64,000 nt of DNA from Halobellus sp. MBLA0158 (GTDB lineage: Archaea; Halobacteriota; Halobacteria; Halobacteriales; Haloferacaceae), in NCBI RefSeq assembly GCF_041477585.1, contig NZ_JBGNYA010000001.1:2480001-2544000 (forward strand), written 5' to 3'. Below the pieces are notes generated by a model. It did not search any database and was not told where the DNA came from. It worked only from the letters and a program-made list of their open reading frames with translations. Shown here in pieces: positions 31,513 through 42,088 of this stretch. The stretch's first letter is position 1. Every line of letters starts with the position of its first letter. The position numbers were made by a program, and so were the translations under genes.

Positions 31513-32838
31513 CTACTCCTCGGAGAGCCGCCCGGGGGCCCACTCGCCGTCGAAGTCCTCGTGGAGGTACGGCCGGGCGCCCTCGCCGCTGTACGTCGCG
31601 ACGAGCTGGCCGTCGCCCTCCAGGTGGTACTTGTACGTCGTCAGCCCGTCGAGGCCGACGGGCCCGCGTGCATGGGTCTTGCCCGTGCTGATGCCGACCT
31701 CCGCGCCGAGGCCGAAGCGGTAGCCGTCGGCGAAGCGGGTCGAGGCGTTGTGGAAGACGGAGGCGGCGTCGACGCCCCGCATGAACTTCTCGGCGTGCTC
31801 GGCGGTCTCGGTGAGGATCGACTCGGTGTGCTTCGAGCCGTGGGCGTTGACGTGGCGGATCGCCGCCTCCAGGGAGTCGACGACCTTCACCGCGAGGACG
31901 AGATCGCCGTACTCTGTTGTCCAGTCCTCGTCGGTGGCGGCGTCCATCTCGGCGATCTCGCGGGCGCGCTCGTCGCCGCGGAGTTCGACGCCGGCCTCGC
32001 GGTAGCGGTCGGCCATCGCGGGCAGGAACTCCTCGGCGACGGACTCGTGGACGAGCAGCGTCTCGACGGCGTTGCAGACCGCGGGGTACTGGACCTTCGC
32101 GTCGAAGGCGACGTCCTCGGCCATCGAGAGGTCCGCGTCGGCGTCGACGTAGACGTGACAGACGCCCTCGGTGTGGCCCAGGACGGGGATCGAGGTGTTG
32201 TCCTGGACGTACTCGACGAACGCCGAGCTCCCGCGGGGCATCAGGAGGTCGACCGCGTCGTCCCGCTCCAGGAGTGTCGCGACGTCCTCGCGGGCCTCGA
32301 TGAGCTGGGCCCATCCCTCGGGCACCTCCTGGGCGGCCTCGCAGATGATCTCGTAGAGGACGCGGTTCGATTCGGCCGCCTCGCTGCCGCCCTTGAGGAT
32401 GACCGCGTTGCCCGACTTGAGGCTGAGCGCGGCGATCTGCACCAGGGCGTCGGGGCGGGACTCGAAGACCGTGCCGAGGACGCCGATCGGGACCGACAGC
32501 TTGTACAGCTCCAGGCCCTCGTCGAGGCGGCGGGCTTCGAGGGTCTTCCCGAGGGGGTCCTCCTGGCCGGCGACGCTGCGGACCATCTCGGCGATACTCT
32601 CCAGTTTCGATTCGGAGAGCTTCAGCCGGTCGACGAACGCCTGGGTGTACTCGCCGGCTTCGAGGAGCTTCTCGGCCTCCTCGACGTCGGCGGCGTTGGC
32701 TTCGAGGATCTCCTCGCTGTGGGCCTCGATGGCGTCGGCGATCGCGTGCAGCGCGTCGTTGCGCGTCTTCTCGTCGAGGTTCGCGAGGTCCAGCGCCGCG
32801 GACTGTGCTTGCGTGATCTTGGTTTCTGTGTCGGTCAT
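31513..32838 (-). CDS. proA: Glutamate-5-semialdehyde dehydrogenase (gamma-glutamyl phosphate reductase)
   Basis: Second step of proline synthesis: reduces gamma-glutamyl phosphate to the semialdehyde with NADPH. It has 441 aa. The ALDH-type fold carries the catalytic Cys in KVQYPAVCNAVETLLVH near residue 255, with PIGVLGTVFESRPD and MPRGSSAFVEYV upstream. The gene order proC-proB-proA on the minus strand gives the whole glutamate-to-proline branch. ATG 32838 (MTDTETKITQAQ) is preferred to a longer frame that runs into the hairpin between proB and proA. That 84-bp inverted repeat may affect relative expression. Confidence 0.95.
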   Translation of the reverse strand: MTDTETKITQAQSAALDLANLDEKTRNDALHAIADAIEAHSEEILEANAADVEEAEKLLEAGEYTQAFVDRLKLSESKLESIAEMVRSVAGQEDPLGKTLEARRLDEGLELYKLSVPIGVLGTVFESRPDALVQIAALSLKSGNAVILKGGSEAAESNRVLYEIICEAAQEVPEGWAQLIEAREDVATLLERDDAVDLLMPRGSSAFVEYVQDNTSIPVLGHTEGVCHVYVDADADLSMAEDVAFDAKVQYPAVCNAVETLLVHESVAEEFLPAMADRYREAGVELRGDERAREIAEMDAATDEDWTTEYGDLVLAVKVVDSLEAAIRHVNAHGSKHTESILTETAEHAEKFMRGVDAASVFHNASTRFADGYRFGLGAEVGISTGKTHARGPVGLDGLTTYKYHLEGDGQLVATYSGEGARPYLHEDFDGEWAPGRLSEE

Positions 32839-32885
32839 CGGCTGTTGTGAGAAGGTAGTCGGCGGACGGTCAATACCTGTTACGC

Positions 32886-32969
32886 TATCGTAGCGTTCGC
32901 ACGTCTTCACTCACTCGATCACACGCTGGCGTGCGATCGGATGAGAAATCAGGTGCGAACGCTACGATA
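32886..32969. repeat. 84-bp hairpin between proB and proA with perfect 17-bp arms
   Basis: Left arm TATCGTAGCGTTCGCAC (32886-32902) is the exact reverse complement of the right arm GTGCGAACGCTACGATA (32953-32969). A second, imperfect inner repeat (CTCGATCaCACGC and GCGTGcGATCG) continues the stem. In RNA from the pro operon it would make a long hairpin. It is not related in sequence to the 80-bp repeats. Confidence 0.85.
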
Positions 32970-32987
32970 TTCGCGGGCTATCTGTGG

Positions 32988-33827
32988 CTACTCGGGATCC
33001 TCGTGGCCGTTGATCGGCGTGAAGATGGTGCCGACCGCCTGCGCGGTCGCGACCTTCTCCAAGACGTCGGGCTCTGTCGAGCGCGCGATGATCGCCGGGA
33101 TGCCGTGCTCGCTGACCCGGCGGGCGCCGCTCACCTTCGTCCGGATCCCGCCGAAGGAGCCGCTGGCGCTCGATTCGATGATGCGCTCGACCTCGTCGTA
33201 GTTCCGGCCGACGGCCTCGATCAGCTCCGCGTCGGCGTCGCGCTTTGGATTCCCGGTGTAGACGCCGTCGACGTCGGTGAGCGTCACGAGCAGATCGGCC
33301 CCGACGCCGATGGCGATCGACGAGGAGATCATATCGTTGTCGCCGATCCGGATCTCCTCGGTCGCGACGGCGTCGTTCTCGTTGACGATGGGGACGACGC
33401 CCCAGTCGAGCAGCGTCTCGACGGTGTTCTTGAAGTTCGTGAAGCGCTCGGGGTTCTCCAGGTCGTGTTCGGTCACGAGGATCTGGGCGACCGTGACGCC
33501 GTAGCGCTCGAAGCTCTCGGTGTAGCGCCGCATCAGGTGGCTCTGGCCGATCGTCGACAGCGCCTGGGACTCCTCGACGGTGTCGTCGCTGGCGAAGCCG
33601 GCGCGGCCCTTCCCGGCGCCGATCGCGCCCGAGGACACGAGGATGACCTCCTTGTCGCGCTCGATCAGGTCCGCGACATCGTCGACGAGCTTGTCGAGCT
33701 TCCCGTCGTCGAGATTCGAGGTCTCGTCGGTCAGGGAGTTGGTGCCGGCCTTGACGACGACACGGCCGGCCTCGGCCGCGAGCGTGCGGGCCCGGTCGAT
33801 CTCCGCGTCCGCGACCGCGCCGCTCAT
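32988..33827 (-). CDS. proB: Glutamate 5-kinase
   Basis: First step of proline synthesis: phosphorylates glutamate. It has 279 aa, consisting only of the amino-acid-kinase domain, without the C-terminal PUA domain of the longer bacterial enzyme. Motifs seen are [14 protein letters not shown] (phosphate loop), [30 protein letters not shown] and [13 protein letters not shown] [14 protein letters not shown]. The start overlaps the proC stop by 4 bp (ATGA). It is followed by the hairpin and proA. Confidence 0.95.
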   Translation of the reverse strand: MSGAVADAEIDRARTLAAEAGRVVVKAGTNSLTDETSNLDDGKLDKLVDDVADLIERDKEVILVSSGAIGAGKGRAGFASDDTVEESQALSTIGQSHLMRRYTESFERYGVTVAQILVTEHDLENPERFTNFKNTVETLLDWGVVPIVNENDAVATEEIRIGDNDMISSSIAIGVGADLLVTLTDVDGVYTGNPKRDADAELIEAVGRNYDEVERIIESSASGSFGGIRTKVSGARRVSEHGIPAIIARSTEPDVLEKVATAQAVGTIFTPINGHEDPE

Positions 33828-34606
33828 TGCTCTCCGCCTTCGGCGTCGTCGGCCAGCTCCTCCGAGCGGCGCCGCGCGGCGGTCAGCGCGTCGCCGACGA
33901 CTTCCTCGACGTCGCTGTTCCACAGCACGTCCATCCCCTCGATGGTGGTGCCGCCGGGCGAACAGACCGCGTCGATCAGCGTCTCGACGTCCCGATCGGA
34001 GCGGAGCACCGTCTCGGCCGCGCCCTTGAACGTCTGGGCCGCCAGCACCTCGGCGTTGTCGGGAGCGAGCCCCTCGTCGACGGCGCGGTCGGCCATCGCG
34101 CCCAGGAGGTAGAACACGAAGGCCGGGCCGCTGCCGTTGAGCGCCGTGGCGACGTGCATCAGGTCCTCGTCGATCACGACGTACTCGCCGAGGTCGTCGA
34201 GCATCTGCGCGACGTGTTCGTTCGGCTCGTCCCACGCGACCGCCGCGGCCATATTCCGCGTCTCGGCCGCGAGGTTCGGCATCACGCGGACGACCTCCGC
34301 GTCGGTCTCGGCGGAGACGACGGCCCGGGAGACGCCGGCCGCGATGGTGAGAAGCGTCCGGTCAGCGTCGAGTTCGAGGTCCTCCAAGACGAGCGGCACG
34401 ATGTCGGGCTTGACCGCGAGCACGACGACGTCCGAATCCCGCACGTCGTCGAGGTCGGTGGTCGTCCGGTCGGCGTGCTGTTCGATCGCCTCGAAGGCCT
34501 CGGGGTCCACGTCGTAGGCCGTGATCCGGTAGCCGCCGGCCTCGGCGAGCCCCGTGATCAGGGCGCTCCCCATATTCCCGCAGCCGATGACGCTGACGTC
34601 GATCAT
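33824..34606 (-). CDS. proC: Pyrroline-5-carboxylate reductase
   Basis: Last step of proline synthesis, reducing pyrroline-5-carboxylate. It has 260 aa. The N-terminal Rossmann motif [15 protein letters not shown] is at residues 5-19. [10 protein letters not shown] and the substrate-domain MPNLAAET and [26 protein letters not shown] motifs follow, then SPGGTTIEG near residue 220. It is first in the proCBA operon. A TATA-like cgtatatcgg at about 34631-34640 lies 26-30 bp before ATG 34606. A GTG at 34618 is in frame but less likely. Confidence 0.95.
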   Translation of the reverse strand: MIDVSVIGCGNMGSALITGLAEAGGYRITAYDVDPEAFEAIEQHADRTTTDLDDVRDSDVVVLAVKPDIVPLVLEDLELDADRTLLTIAAGVSRAVVSAETDAEVVRVMPNLAAETRNMAAAVAWDEPNEHVAQMLDDLGEYVVIDEDLMHVATALNGSGPAFVFYLLGAMADRAVDEGLAPDNAEVLAAQTFKGAAETVLRSDRDVETLIDAVCSPGGTTIEGMDVLWNSDVEEVVGDALTAARRRSEELADDAEGGEQ

Positions 34607-34815
34607 TCTGTGTCCCACTACGCGATGCCGCCGATATACGAACTTTGGTTTCGGCCGGCGGCGCTCACATCCGCTTTCCGGCGTCGCGCGGAACGGCGAC
34701 GCGCTCGCGGATCCCTCGGAGAAGCGCTCGCGACTCGGCTCGGAGGCCCGCAGTCACACCCGCGGTCGCAACCCTCATAATCCATAGTTCGAAACGTGCG
34801 CTCGGTGATGCTCCG

Positions 34816-36018
34816 ATGACCTCGCCGCTCGAAGACCTCGGCTACCCGCTCGCGTTCCCGATCGAGGAGTCCGTCGCGGGGCTCGACGCCCCCGAACCCG
34901 CGCTCGGCCAGGCGCACCGCGCCCGCGTCCGCTCGCTCGGCGGGATGCAGAAGGAAGCGCTCGTGACAGACGCCCGCACGGGGACGACCTGGCGGCTCGC
35001 CAGCGACGAGGGCGAGTACCTCGAAGGCGACGACGTGGCGCCCGCGCCGCTGGCGCATATGACGACCGGGATGGTGAGCTCCTTCGCCAGCGAGATCCTC
35101 GCGCTCGCCGACGAGCGCGGTATCGACGTCCGCGACCTCGAAGTGACCCAGGACAGCTACTACACGATGACCGGCTCCGCGCTGGCGGGGACGATGACCG
35201 GCGGCGCACTCCCCGTCGATCTCGACGTGACCATCGACGCCGACGCCGACGAGGGGACGCTGCGGGACCTGGTCGGCGACGCCGTCCGGACCGCGCCAGT
35301 CTACGGCCTGATCGACGGCGTCCACGACAGCACGTTCACGCTCGTCGCGAACGGCGAGGAGGTCGAGCCCGATCGGGTGACGCGGCTCGACGGCCCCGTC
35401 GAAGCCGACCCCGAGGGCCTGTTCGAGTCGATCCCGCGGGACGCCGACGAGCGGCAACCGCCGATCGTCCACCGCACGGGGCGGGAGACCGAACCGCTCC
35501 CCGACGGCGACGAGAAGTACACGAGCGGCGCGGGCTCCAGCCTCTCCGAAGACCAAGACCGGATCCTCCACCTCCGCGGGACCTGCACGCTCCGAGCGGA
35601 CGGCACGAAGCACGTCGCCGTCGAGCTGTTCAGCCCGATCGGGACGGTCTTCGAGTTCGTCTCGGACGACCCGCCGGGGCGCGGCGGCGAGGGACGCGCG
35701 CCCGATCCGATGACCTACGTCGCCGCCGGGATCGGCTTCTGCTTCATGACGCAGATGGGCCGCTACGCCGACATCGTCGACGCCGACCTGGACGCCTACC
35801 GGATCGTCCAGGACACCCACGTCGCCCGCGGCGACGCCGGCGGGAGCGGCGAGCGCACTCCCGCCCGGTCCGCGCCCGTGGAGACGCACGTCTTCGTCGA
35901 CACCGGGGAAGACGAGTCGTTCGCGCGGGAACTGCTCGATATGTCCGAGCAGACGTGCTTCCTCCACGCACTCTGTCGGACCGACCTCGACGGCCCGAAC
36001 GCGAATTTATCGGATTAA
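34816..36018 (+). CDS. OsmC-family protein
   Basis: Soluble protein of 400 aa, about twice the length of single-domain OsmC/Ohr, with two related halves. The first half contains GGMQKEALVTDARTG and THMTTGM-like AHMTTGMVSSFASEILALADERGID. The second contains PDPMTYVAAGIGFCFMTQMGRYADIV with Cys near residue 313, and ends with SEQTCFLHALCRTD. OsmC/Ohr proteins reduce organic peroxides through paired cysteines, but the pairing here is not obvious. Long haloarchaeal versions are uncharacterised. It is divergent from proC; start ATG 34816. Confidence 0.85.
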   Translation: MTSPLEDLGYPLAFPIEESVAGLDAPEPALGQAHRARVRSLGGMQKEALVTDARTGTTWRLASDEGEYLEGDDVAPAPLAHMTTGMVSSFASEILALADERGIDVRDLEVTQDSYYTMTGSALAGTMTGGALPVDLDVTIDADADEGTLRDLVGDAVRTAPVYGLIDGVHDSTFTLVANGEEVEPDRVTRLDGPVEADPEGLFESIPRDADERQPPIVHRTGRETEPLPDGDEKYTSGAGSSLSEDQDRILHLRGTCTLRADGTKHVAVELFSPIGTVFEFVSDDPPGRGGEGRAPDPMTYVAAGIGFCFMTQMGRYADIVDADLDAYRIVQDTHVARGDAGGSGERTPARSAPVETHVFVDTGEDESFARELLDMSEQTCFLHALCRTDLDGPNANLSD

Positions 36019-36059
36019 TTATAAAATAAACCGAACGGCTCTCGGACGTACCCGTCGGC

Positions 36060-36278
36060 TCAGCGCACCTCGCAGGTGTCGATGCCGACGAGCGAGTACA
36101 CGCCGCACCGACCCGTGAGTCCCGTCCCGAGCATCAGCAGCGCGACGATCCCGAGGACGAGCGAGAGGATCCCCGGGCCGGGAACGACGCTCCCGAGGAT
36201 GCCGAGCGAGACGAGGCCGGCGAGCGCGCCGACGACGATCCGCACGATACTATCAGTCTGACCGACGTTTTTCTCCAT
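36060..36278 (-). CDS. DUF2892 (YgaP-like transmembrane) protein
   Basis: Small membrane protein of 72 aa with two hydrophobic helices (IVRIVVGALAGLVSLGILGSVV and ILSLVLGIVALLMLGTGLTG). It opens EKNVGQTDSIVR and ends with CGVYSLVGIDTC, both typical of DUF2892. Related domains are fused to rhodanese in YgaP. The two Cys residues near the end (in GRCGVY and DTCEV) may bind sulfur or metal. The start is ATG 36278 with a TATA-like attatg at about 36300-36307. Confidence 0.9.
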   Translation of the reverse strand: MEKNVGQTDSIVRIVVGALAGLVSLGILGSVVPGPGILSLVLGIVALLMLGTGLTGRCGVYSLVGIDTCEVR

Positions 36279-36326
36279 ACCGTAATATTGGAGCAAGCAC
36301 ACATAATTGTTCCTGCCGTTTCCGAC

Positions 36327-37319
36327 TCACTCCCGGATCGCGCGGCGCCGCGATTCGATCAGGTCGAAGTCGCTCTCGGTGTCGCCCAGGACGAACAGCG
36401 CGTGGTAGCGGAGGTACGTCTGGGCCGGCACGCCCGCCAGCAGGCCGAAGGCGAGCATCGCCAGCACGAACACCGCGACGGCGACGGCGATGACGGCCCA
36501 GCCCGCGACCTCGGCGACGCTCAGGAGGCCGACGCCGACGAGGCCGACGACCCCGAGCGGGATGGCGGCGACGACCGCGACGAACACCGTGACGATGCTC
36601 ACGGCGATGCCGATCGCGAGCTGGAGCACGAATCCGACCACGGCGTAGGCGGCGTACTGCTTCCACTGGCCCGAGAGCGTCGGCCAGAAACGCCGCCACG
36701 CGGAGAGCAGGCCGCGTTCTTCTTTGAGCATAATCGGGACGACGAACATCGTCGTGAACCCCGAGAGCAGGCCCGTGACGATCGAGACGACGAGGAACAC
36801 CGGAATCGCCAGCAGGACTAACGCCACGGAAATCCCGCCGTATCCGAGGAACGCCGGACCGAAGACCGCGAAGGCGAGCGCCGCGAAGACGGCGAGCGAC
36901 AGCAGCCCGACGACGAGGCGGAACCCGAACAGTCGGAGGCCGAGCCGCCAGTACCGGCTCCAGTAGGCCCGCACGCGGACGGTCTCTTTGCGCAGCGATT
37001 CGACGAAGACGAACTCCATCACCGACCCGACGAGCAGGAACGCGAGCACGACGAGCACGATCGCCGCGGCGATGGCGCCGATCAGGAACAGTTCGGCGCC
37101 GCCGGGGAGTGCCGCCTCGGGCGTGCCCGCGGGGACCGACGGCGCCTCGCCCCCGCTGGGGACGCCGCCCGTGGACTGGAAAGGGAACCCGACGCCGGAG
37201 CTCCCGACGAAGAACACCACGAGCGCCAACCGCGCCCACCGACCGAGGTCGAACGGCCACAGCAGGTCGCGGGCGGCGGCGCCGGCGTCGTCGACCGCAT
37301 CGAGGGCGTACAGCGTCAT
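36327..37319 (-). CDS. DUF7544-like multispanning membrane protein
   Basis: Membrane protein of 330 aa with about six or seven helices. It begins ALDAVDDAGAAARDLLWPFDLGRWARLALVVFFVG, a signature I associate with a haloarchaeal family of unknown function. A Gly/Pro/Ser loop (residues about 45-75) is probably extracellular. Repeated helix-helix segments such as SGFTTMFVVPIMLKEERGLLSAWRRFWP resemble glycerophosphoryl-diester-type membrane domains. No enzymatic motif is seen. It is 48 bp upstream of the DUF2892 gene on the same strand and may share its transcript. Confidence 0.82.
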   Translation of the reverse strand: MTLYALDAVDDAGAAARDLLWPFDLGRWARLALVVFFVGSSGVGFPFQSTGGVPSGGEAPSVPAGTPEAALPGGAELFLIGAIAAAIVLVVLAFLLVGSVMEFVFVESLRKETVRVRAYWSRYWRLGLRLFGFRLVVGLLSLAVFAALAFAVFGPAFLGYGGISVALVLLAIPVFLVVSIVTGLLSGFTTMFVVPIMLKEERGLLSAWRRFWPTLSGQWKQYAAYAVVGFVLQLAIGIAVSIVTVFVAVVAAIPLGVVGLVGVGLLSVAEVAGWAVIAVAVAVFVLAMLAFGLLAGVPAQTYLRYHALFVLGDTESDFDLIESRRRAIRE

Positions 37320-37481
37320 CGACGGCCCTCCAGGGACCTGGCGGGGCGTCGGTCTGGCGGGGTGTCGCTACGACTCGGAGGGAGGGGACCAATTCTGCAC
37401 ATCGCGAGCGACATATCAGCACGAGTAAACAAAGTCGTTGCGGTCGCTACGGCGCCAGTCCACAGATCGGGGCCGCGGATC

Positions 37482-37588
37482 GAATCGAATCAGATCGGAC
37501 AGTTCGGATCAGACCGGACCGAATCGAATCAGATCGGACAGTTCGGATCAGACCGGACCGAATCGAATCAGATCGGACAGTTCGGATC
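37482..37588. repeat. 39-bp tandem repeat, about 2.7 copies
   Basis: Units start at 37482, 37521 and 37560 with GAATCGAATCAGATCGGAC followed by agttcggatcagaccggacc. The first two copies are identical and the third breaks off at about 37588. It is located between the membrane-protein gene and the EamA pair, 2 bp before the EamA stop codon. Expansion by slippage is likely. Confidence 0.9.
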
Positions 37589-37590
37589 GA

Positions 37591-38007
37591 TCAGATCGAG
37601 ATCAGAACGATCGCGAGGACGCTGAAGAAGATGCCCGCCACCTTCCGCGGGGTGAGCGCCTCGTCGAACGCGACGATCCCGATCACCGAACTCACGACGA
37701 TGAACAGGCCGTAGATCGGCACGACGATGCTCACCGGACCGAGCGCGAGCGCGCGGTAGTAGGTCAGGAGGCCGACGGTGAGGAGCACGCCGAGCGCGAC
37801 GACGTGCGGCGTGTACCGGTGGCGGAGGTACGGCACCGGAGACTGGCCGCGGGAGGCCAAGGCGACGCCCACGACGACCAGGAGGACGGAGTTCGAGAGG
37901 AACACCGCCGGCGTGCTCGGGATCGTCTCCATCGCGATCTTCAGGAGCGGCGCCACCAGGCTGTAGGTGAGGAAGGCCAGGAGCGAAAAGCCCAGATACC
38001 GTCGCAT
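37591..38007 (-). CDS. Half-size EamA/DMT transporter, second of a pair
   Basis: Membrane protein of 138 aa with about four or five helices, one EamA unit instead of the usual two. It ends in the conserved YYRALALGPVSIVVPIYGLFIVVSSVIGIVAFDEALTPRKVAGIFF, the typical closing half of an EamA repeat. It is 1 bp downstream of a second half-size EamA gene and about as long. The two probably form a heterodimer equal to one ten-helix DMT transporter. Substrate unknown. Confidence 0.88.
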   Translation of the reverse strand: MRRYLGFSLLAFLTYSLVAPLLKIAMETIPSTPAVFLSNSVLLVVVGVALASRGQSPVPYLRHRYTPHVVALGVLLTVGLLTYYRALALGPVSIVVPIYGLFIVVSSVIGIVAFDEALTPRKVAGIFFSVLAIVLISI

Positions 38008-38008
38008 A

Positions 38009-38428
38009 TCACTCGGCCCCCGAACTCAGATAGACCGCGACGATCGCCGAGGCGATGCCGCCGATCCGCGTCGGCGTCACCGACTCCCCGAGAAAGAGGA
38101 TGCCGATCACCGAGCTCCCGACGATGAACATCCCGTAGATCGGGACGACGACGCTCACCGGTCCGCGTTGCAGCGCGTAGTAGTACGAGAGGATGCCGAC
38201 TCCGAGGAACACGCCGCCGACGTAGATGTAGCCCGCGCGGGGTTCGGCCACGTACGACAGCGGATTCAGGCCGGTCGCGACCATCACGCCGAGCGTGAGC
38301 ACGAGGAAGACCGCGGTGGCGAGAAACAGCGAGACGGCCGGCGGGACCTCCTCTGTCACCTTGCTCGTCAGCGGTGCCAACGCCCCGTACGACACGAGGG
38401 CGACGATCACCCACGGGAGATAGTCCAT
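38009..38428 (-). CDS. Half-size EamA/DMT transporter, first of a pair
   Basis: Membrane protein of 139 aa with about four or five helices and one EamA unit. The motif YYYALQRGPVSVVVPIYGMFIVGSSVIGILFLGESVTPTRIGGI is almost the same as in its downstream neighbour, which points to a tandem duplication. Translation of the pair is likely coupled (1-bp gap). The start ATG 38428 is preceded by an AT-rich gcggtataacgg-like stretch near 38450, which may be the promoter. Confidence 0.88.
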   Translation of the reverse strand: MDYLPWVIVALVSYGALAPLTSKVTEEVPPAVSLFLATAVFLVLTLGVMVATGLNPLSYVAEPRAGYIYVGGVFLGVGILSYYYALQRGPVSVVVPIYGMFIVGSSVIGILFLGESVTPTRIGGIASAIVAVYLSSGAE

Positions 38429-38483
38429 AGGCGGCCATTTTCCCGTTCGGTATAACGGTGTTACGTCCGCGGCCGACCGGCGC

Positions 38484-39518
38484 TCAGTTGGGCGTCGTGA
38501 CGCCGTCGGCGGGGCCGCCGGCCGACAGGTGGTCGAACGCCGCGATCGGCGCCGTGCCGTCGGTCCAGGCCAGCCGTCCGTCGACGGCGACCTCGAGGCC
38601 GTCGTAGGGTTCGAACCGCGCGGACGCCGAATCGAGGAACCGCCGCAGTTCGCCGCTTTCGGCGGTCTCGGCGTCGACGTAGGTGTTCGCGAAGGTGAGC
38701 CGTGCCGCCTCCGCCGAGAACCGCCACGCCTTCAGCTGGCCCGTGATGTCGTCGGCGCGGAACCCCCGCGAGGTCGACCCGTCCATCGCCTCGGGATAGC
38801 ACCAGAGCGCGTCGGGCGAGTCGACGCGTCCGAGCATCGACGCCACGTAGTCGTTTCCGTCGGCGTATTGGCCGGTATCGGGACTCGGAGCGTCGATGAT
38901 CGCCTTCGCGCAGGCGACGGCGTCGCCGTCGAAGAACGGGTGGACCGCGAGCACCGCGTCCGGCGAGACGGCGTACACCCGCTCCCGCCCGTAGATGTCG
39001 AAGTCGCCGTACCGCTCGGGCTCCGGCCACGGCGTTCGGGTCGCGGTCGTCGGCGTCCGCGTGGCCGACGCCGGGGAGCGATCGTCGCCCGTCAGGTCCG
39101 CCGCGAACGCGTCCGGATCGAACGAGCCGAAGGCGAGCGAGGCGACGTAGTCGAGGCCGAGGGTGGCGGACACCGCCTCGACGCCGTCGAACACCGCCGG
39201 AACCGGACGGCGCATCTGTCGCCGGAGCCGGTCGTAGGCGTTCGGATGCATCGCGTCTCGCCGGGCGCGGATCCCGTCGACGTCGAAGTACCGGACGCCG
39301 TACCCGTCCGGCAGCGGCGTCGCCGTCGGATCCGGGAGCCACTCTCCGAAGTCGACCTCGGCGCTCGAATCCGAATCGGGCGGCGTTGCGGGCGACGGCG
39401 ACTCGGTCGCAGTCGCGGGCGAGCGAGAGGCGCCGAGACAGCCGGTCGTCGATGCGAGCGCGACGCCGCCGAGCGTGGCGGCTGCGGCTTCGAGGAGGGA
39501 TCGTCGCGAGCGGGGCAT
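38484..39518 (-). CDS. Uncharacterised Tat lipoprotein
   Basis: Predicted exported lipoprotein of 344 aa. The N terminus RSRRSLLEAAAATLGGVALASTTGC has a twin-arginine region and a lipobox with Cys near residue 27. A Ser/Thr/Pro-rich linker (about 30-50) precedes a soluble domain with no recognised motif, including FDVDGIRARRDAMHPNAYDRL and a Thr/Pro-rich loop in the middle. I do not recognise the family. It is divergent from an ABC exporter operon whose downstream gene is another lipoprotein. Confidence 0.8.
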   Translation of the reverse strand: MPRSRRSLLEAAAATLGGVALASTTGCLGASRSPATATESPSPATPPDSDSSAEVDFGEWLPDPTATPLPDGYGVRYFDVDGIRARRDAMHPNAYDRLRRQMRRPVPAVFDGVEAVSATLGLDYVASLAFGSFDPDAFAADLTGDDRSPASATRTPTTATRTPWPEPERYGDFDIYGRERVYAVSPDAVLAVHPFFDGDAVACAKAIIDAPSPDTGQYADGNDYVASMLGRVDSPDALWCYPEAMDGSTSRGFRADDITGQLKAWRFSAEAARLTFANTYVDAETAESGELRRFLDSASARFEPYDGLEVAVDGRLAWTDGTAPIAAFDHLSAGGPADGVTTPN

Positions 39519-39632
39519 AGGGACGGACGGCCGTACGCGGAGGAGAGGAAAAAACGTGCGCACCTCCGCGGTGCTGGACCGGGGGCCGCACCCACAATTG
39601 TTAGGCACCCGGGGCCGAATCCACAACGCACG

Positions 39633-40435
<803 letters not shown>

Positions 40436-40439
<4 letters not shown>

Positions 40440-42046
40440 CGCTCCGACGCGACGCCCGCCACGGCCTGCGGATCGCCCGCGCGGAGTTCCGCCGGAGCCT
40501 CCGCGCCTACTCGCGGGACTGGCGACGGCTCGTCGGCCTCGGCGTCTCCGTCCTCTTTTTCGGCGGTTACCTGCTGTTCTCGCTGCCGGCCGCGTTCGTC
40601 CTCGGACGGACGGCCAGATCGGTCGAGGCGATCCCGTTCCTCGGCCCCGCCGGGACGCTCCTCCCGCTCGGACTCGTCGGGATCGCGACGTTCCGAACGC
40701 TCGAACGGATCGGCAGCGCCGAGGGCGAGGCGCTGCTCCTCACGACGGTCCACCCGCGTGCGGTCGTGATCGGCCTCATCGGCGCGGAGCTCGGCCGGCT
40801 CGCCGCCTGGTTCGGCGTCCCGATCGCCGCGCTCGTCATCGCGTTCGCGGTCGGGCTCGGCACGCCCGTCGTCCTCCTGACGGCGGCGCTCGTCGCGATC
40901 CCGCTCCTCGCGTGGAGCGCCGTGTGGGGCTACGCCGTCGGGCTGGCCCTCCTCCGCGTCTTTCGCTGGCTGCCGACGTTCCGTCGGGTGCTGAAGGTCC
41001 TGGGCGTCGCGGCGTTGATCGCGGTAGTCCTCGGCTCCCAGGCCGTCGGGCAGCTCCTCGCCGAGGGATCGATCTCGGTTGGAGGGGTCCTCGCTGCGAT
41101 CACGGTCGGCCCGCTGACGGAGTACGTCGCGCTCGCGGCACTCGGGACGCCGCTTCAGCGACCCCCCACGCTCGCCGCCGTCGCCGTGTTCGTCGGGCTC
41201 GTCGCGGCCGTGCCGATCGGGCTCGCCGTCGCGACCCGCCAGGCCTCGGCGCTGTGGTTCGGTGACGTGCCGGCCGACGGCGTGACGTCGCAGGCGACGG
41301 GTCGGGAGGGCGGGCTGTCCGTCCCGCGGCCGTTCGCCGCCGCGAAGAGCGGACGGATCGCGTGGCGTCACCTGGTCCGAGCCGTCCGGAAGCCCCAGGA
41401 GTTCAGCCACCTGGTGATGGTCGTCTTCTTCCTCGGACCGATCGGGACGACGGCCGTCCAGGGATCGAGTGGCGCGCTCGGCCCGCTCGCGGCCGGCGTG
41501 GGAGTCGGCCTCGGAGCGTACCTCGCCGGGGGCACCTTCGGGCTGAATCCGCTCGGCGACGATCGGCCGCAGTTCCCGCTGTTGCTCCTCAGCGGCACCG
41601 ACGCCACGACGCTGGTGCGCGGGCGGCTCGCGGCGGGAGTCGCGCTCGGCCTCCCGTTCGCGCTCGGCCTCCCGGCCGTCGGCGTCGCGCTCGGCCTGCG
41701 CCCGGTCCGGGCCGTCGCGTTCGGCGCCCTCGGGGCCGGATCCGTTCTCGCCGCCGCGGCGTTCGCGCTGGGGCTCGGCGCCGCCTACCCCATCTACGAG
41801 GAGCGGGAGTTCTGGGGGACCGAGACGGTCGTGCCCTCGACGCTCGTGATGCTCGTCTACCTCGCGGTCGTCGGGATCGGCACGGCCATCGCCCTGATCG
41901 GTACGTGGTTCCTGCTCACCGGCGGCCTCGTCCCGACACCGGTGTTCGGCGTCGTCGCCGGAATCTATCTCCTGTTCACGGCCGGCGTCTCGTACGGATC
42001 GTACCGGTACGCGATCCGGCGGTACCGAAACTACCACCTCGAATGA
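40436..42046 (+). CDS. ABC-2-like exporter permease
   Basis: Integral membrane protein of 536 aa with about twelve helices. The N-terminal region is basic (RLRRDARHGLRIARAEFRRSLRAYSRDWRRLV), and the protein is rich in Ala, Val, Gly and Leu. It is longer than a standard ABC-2 permease, suggesting two membrane halves fused. It is translationally coupled to the ATPase, so the two probably form one exporter. The lipoprotein encoded 42 bp downstream may be an accessory. Substrate unknown. Confidence 0.87.
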
Positions 42047-42088
42047 GTCGGGCGACAGACTCAACCCCGAGGGCGGTCGCGTCCCGAT

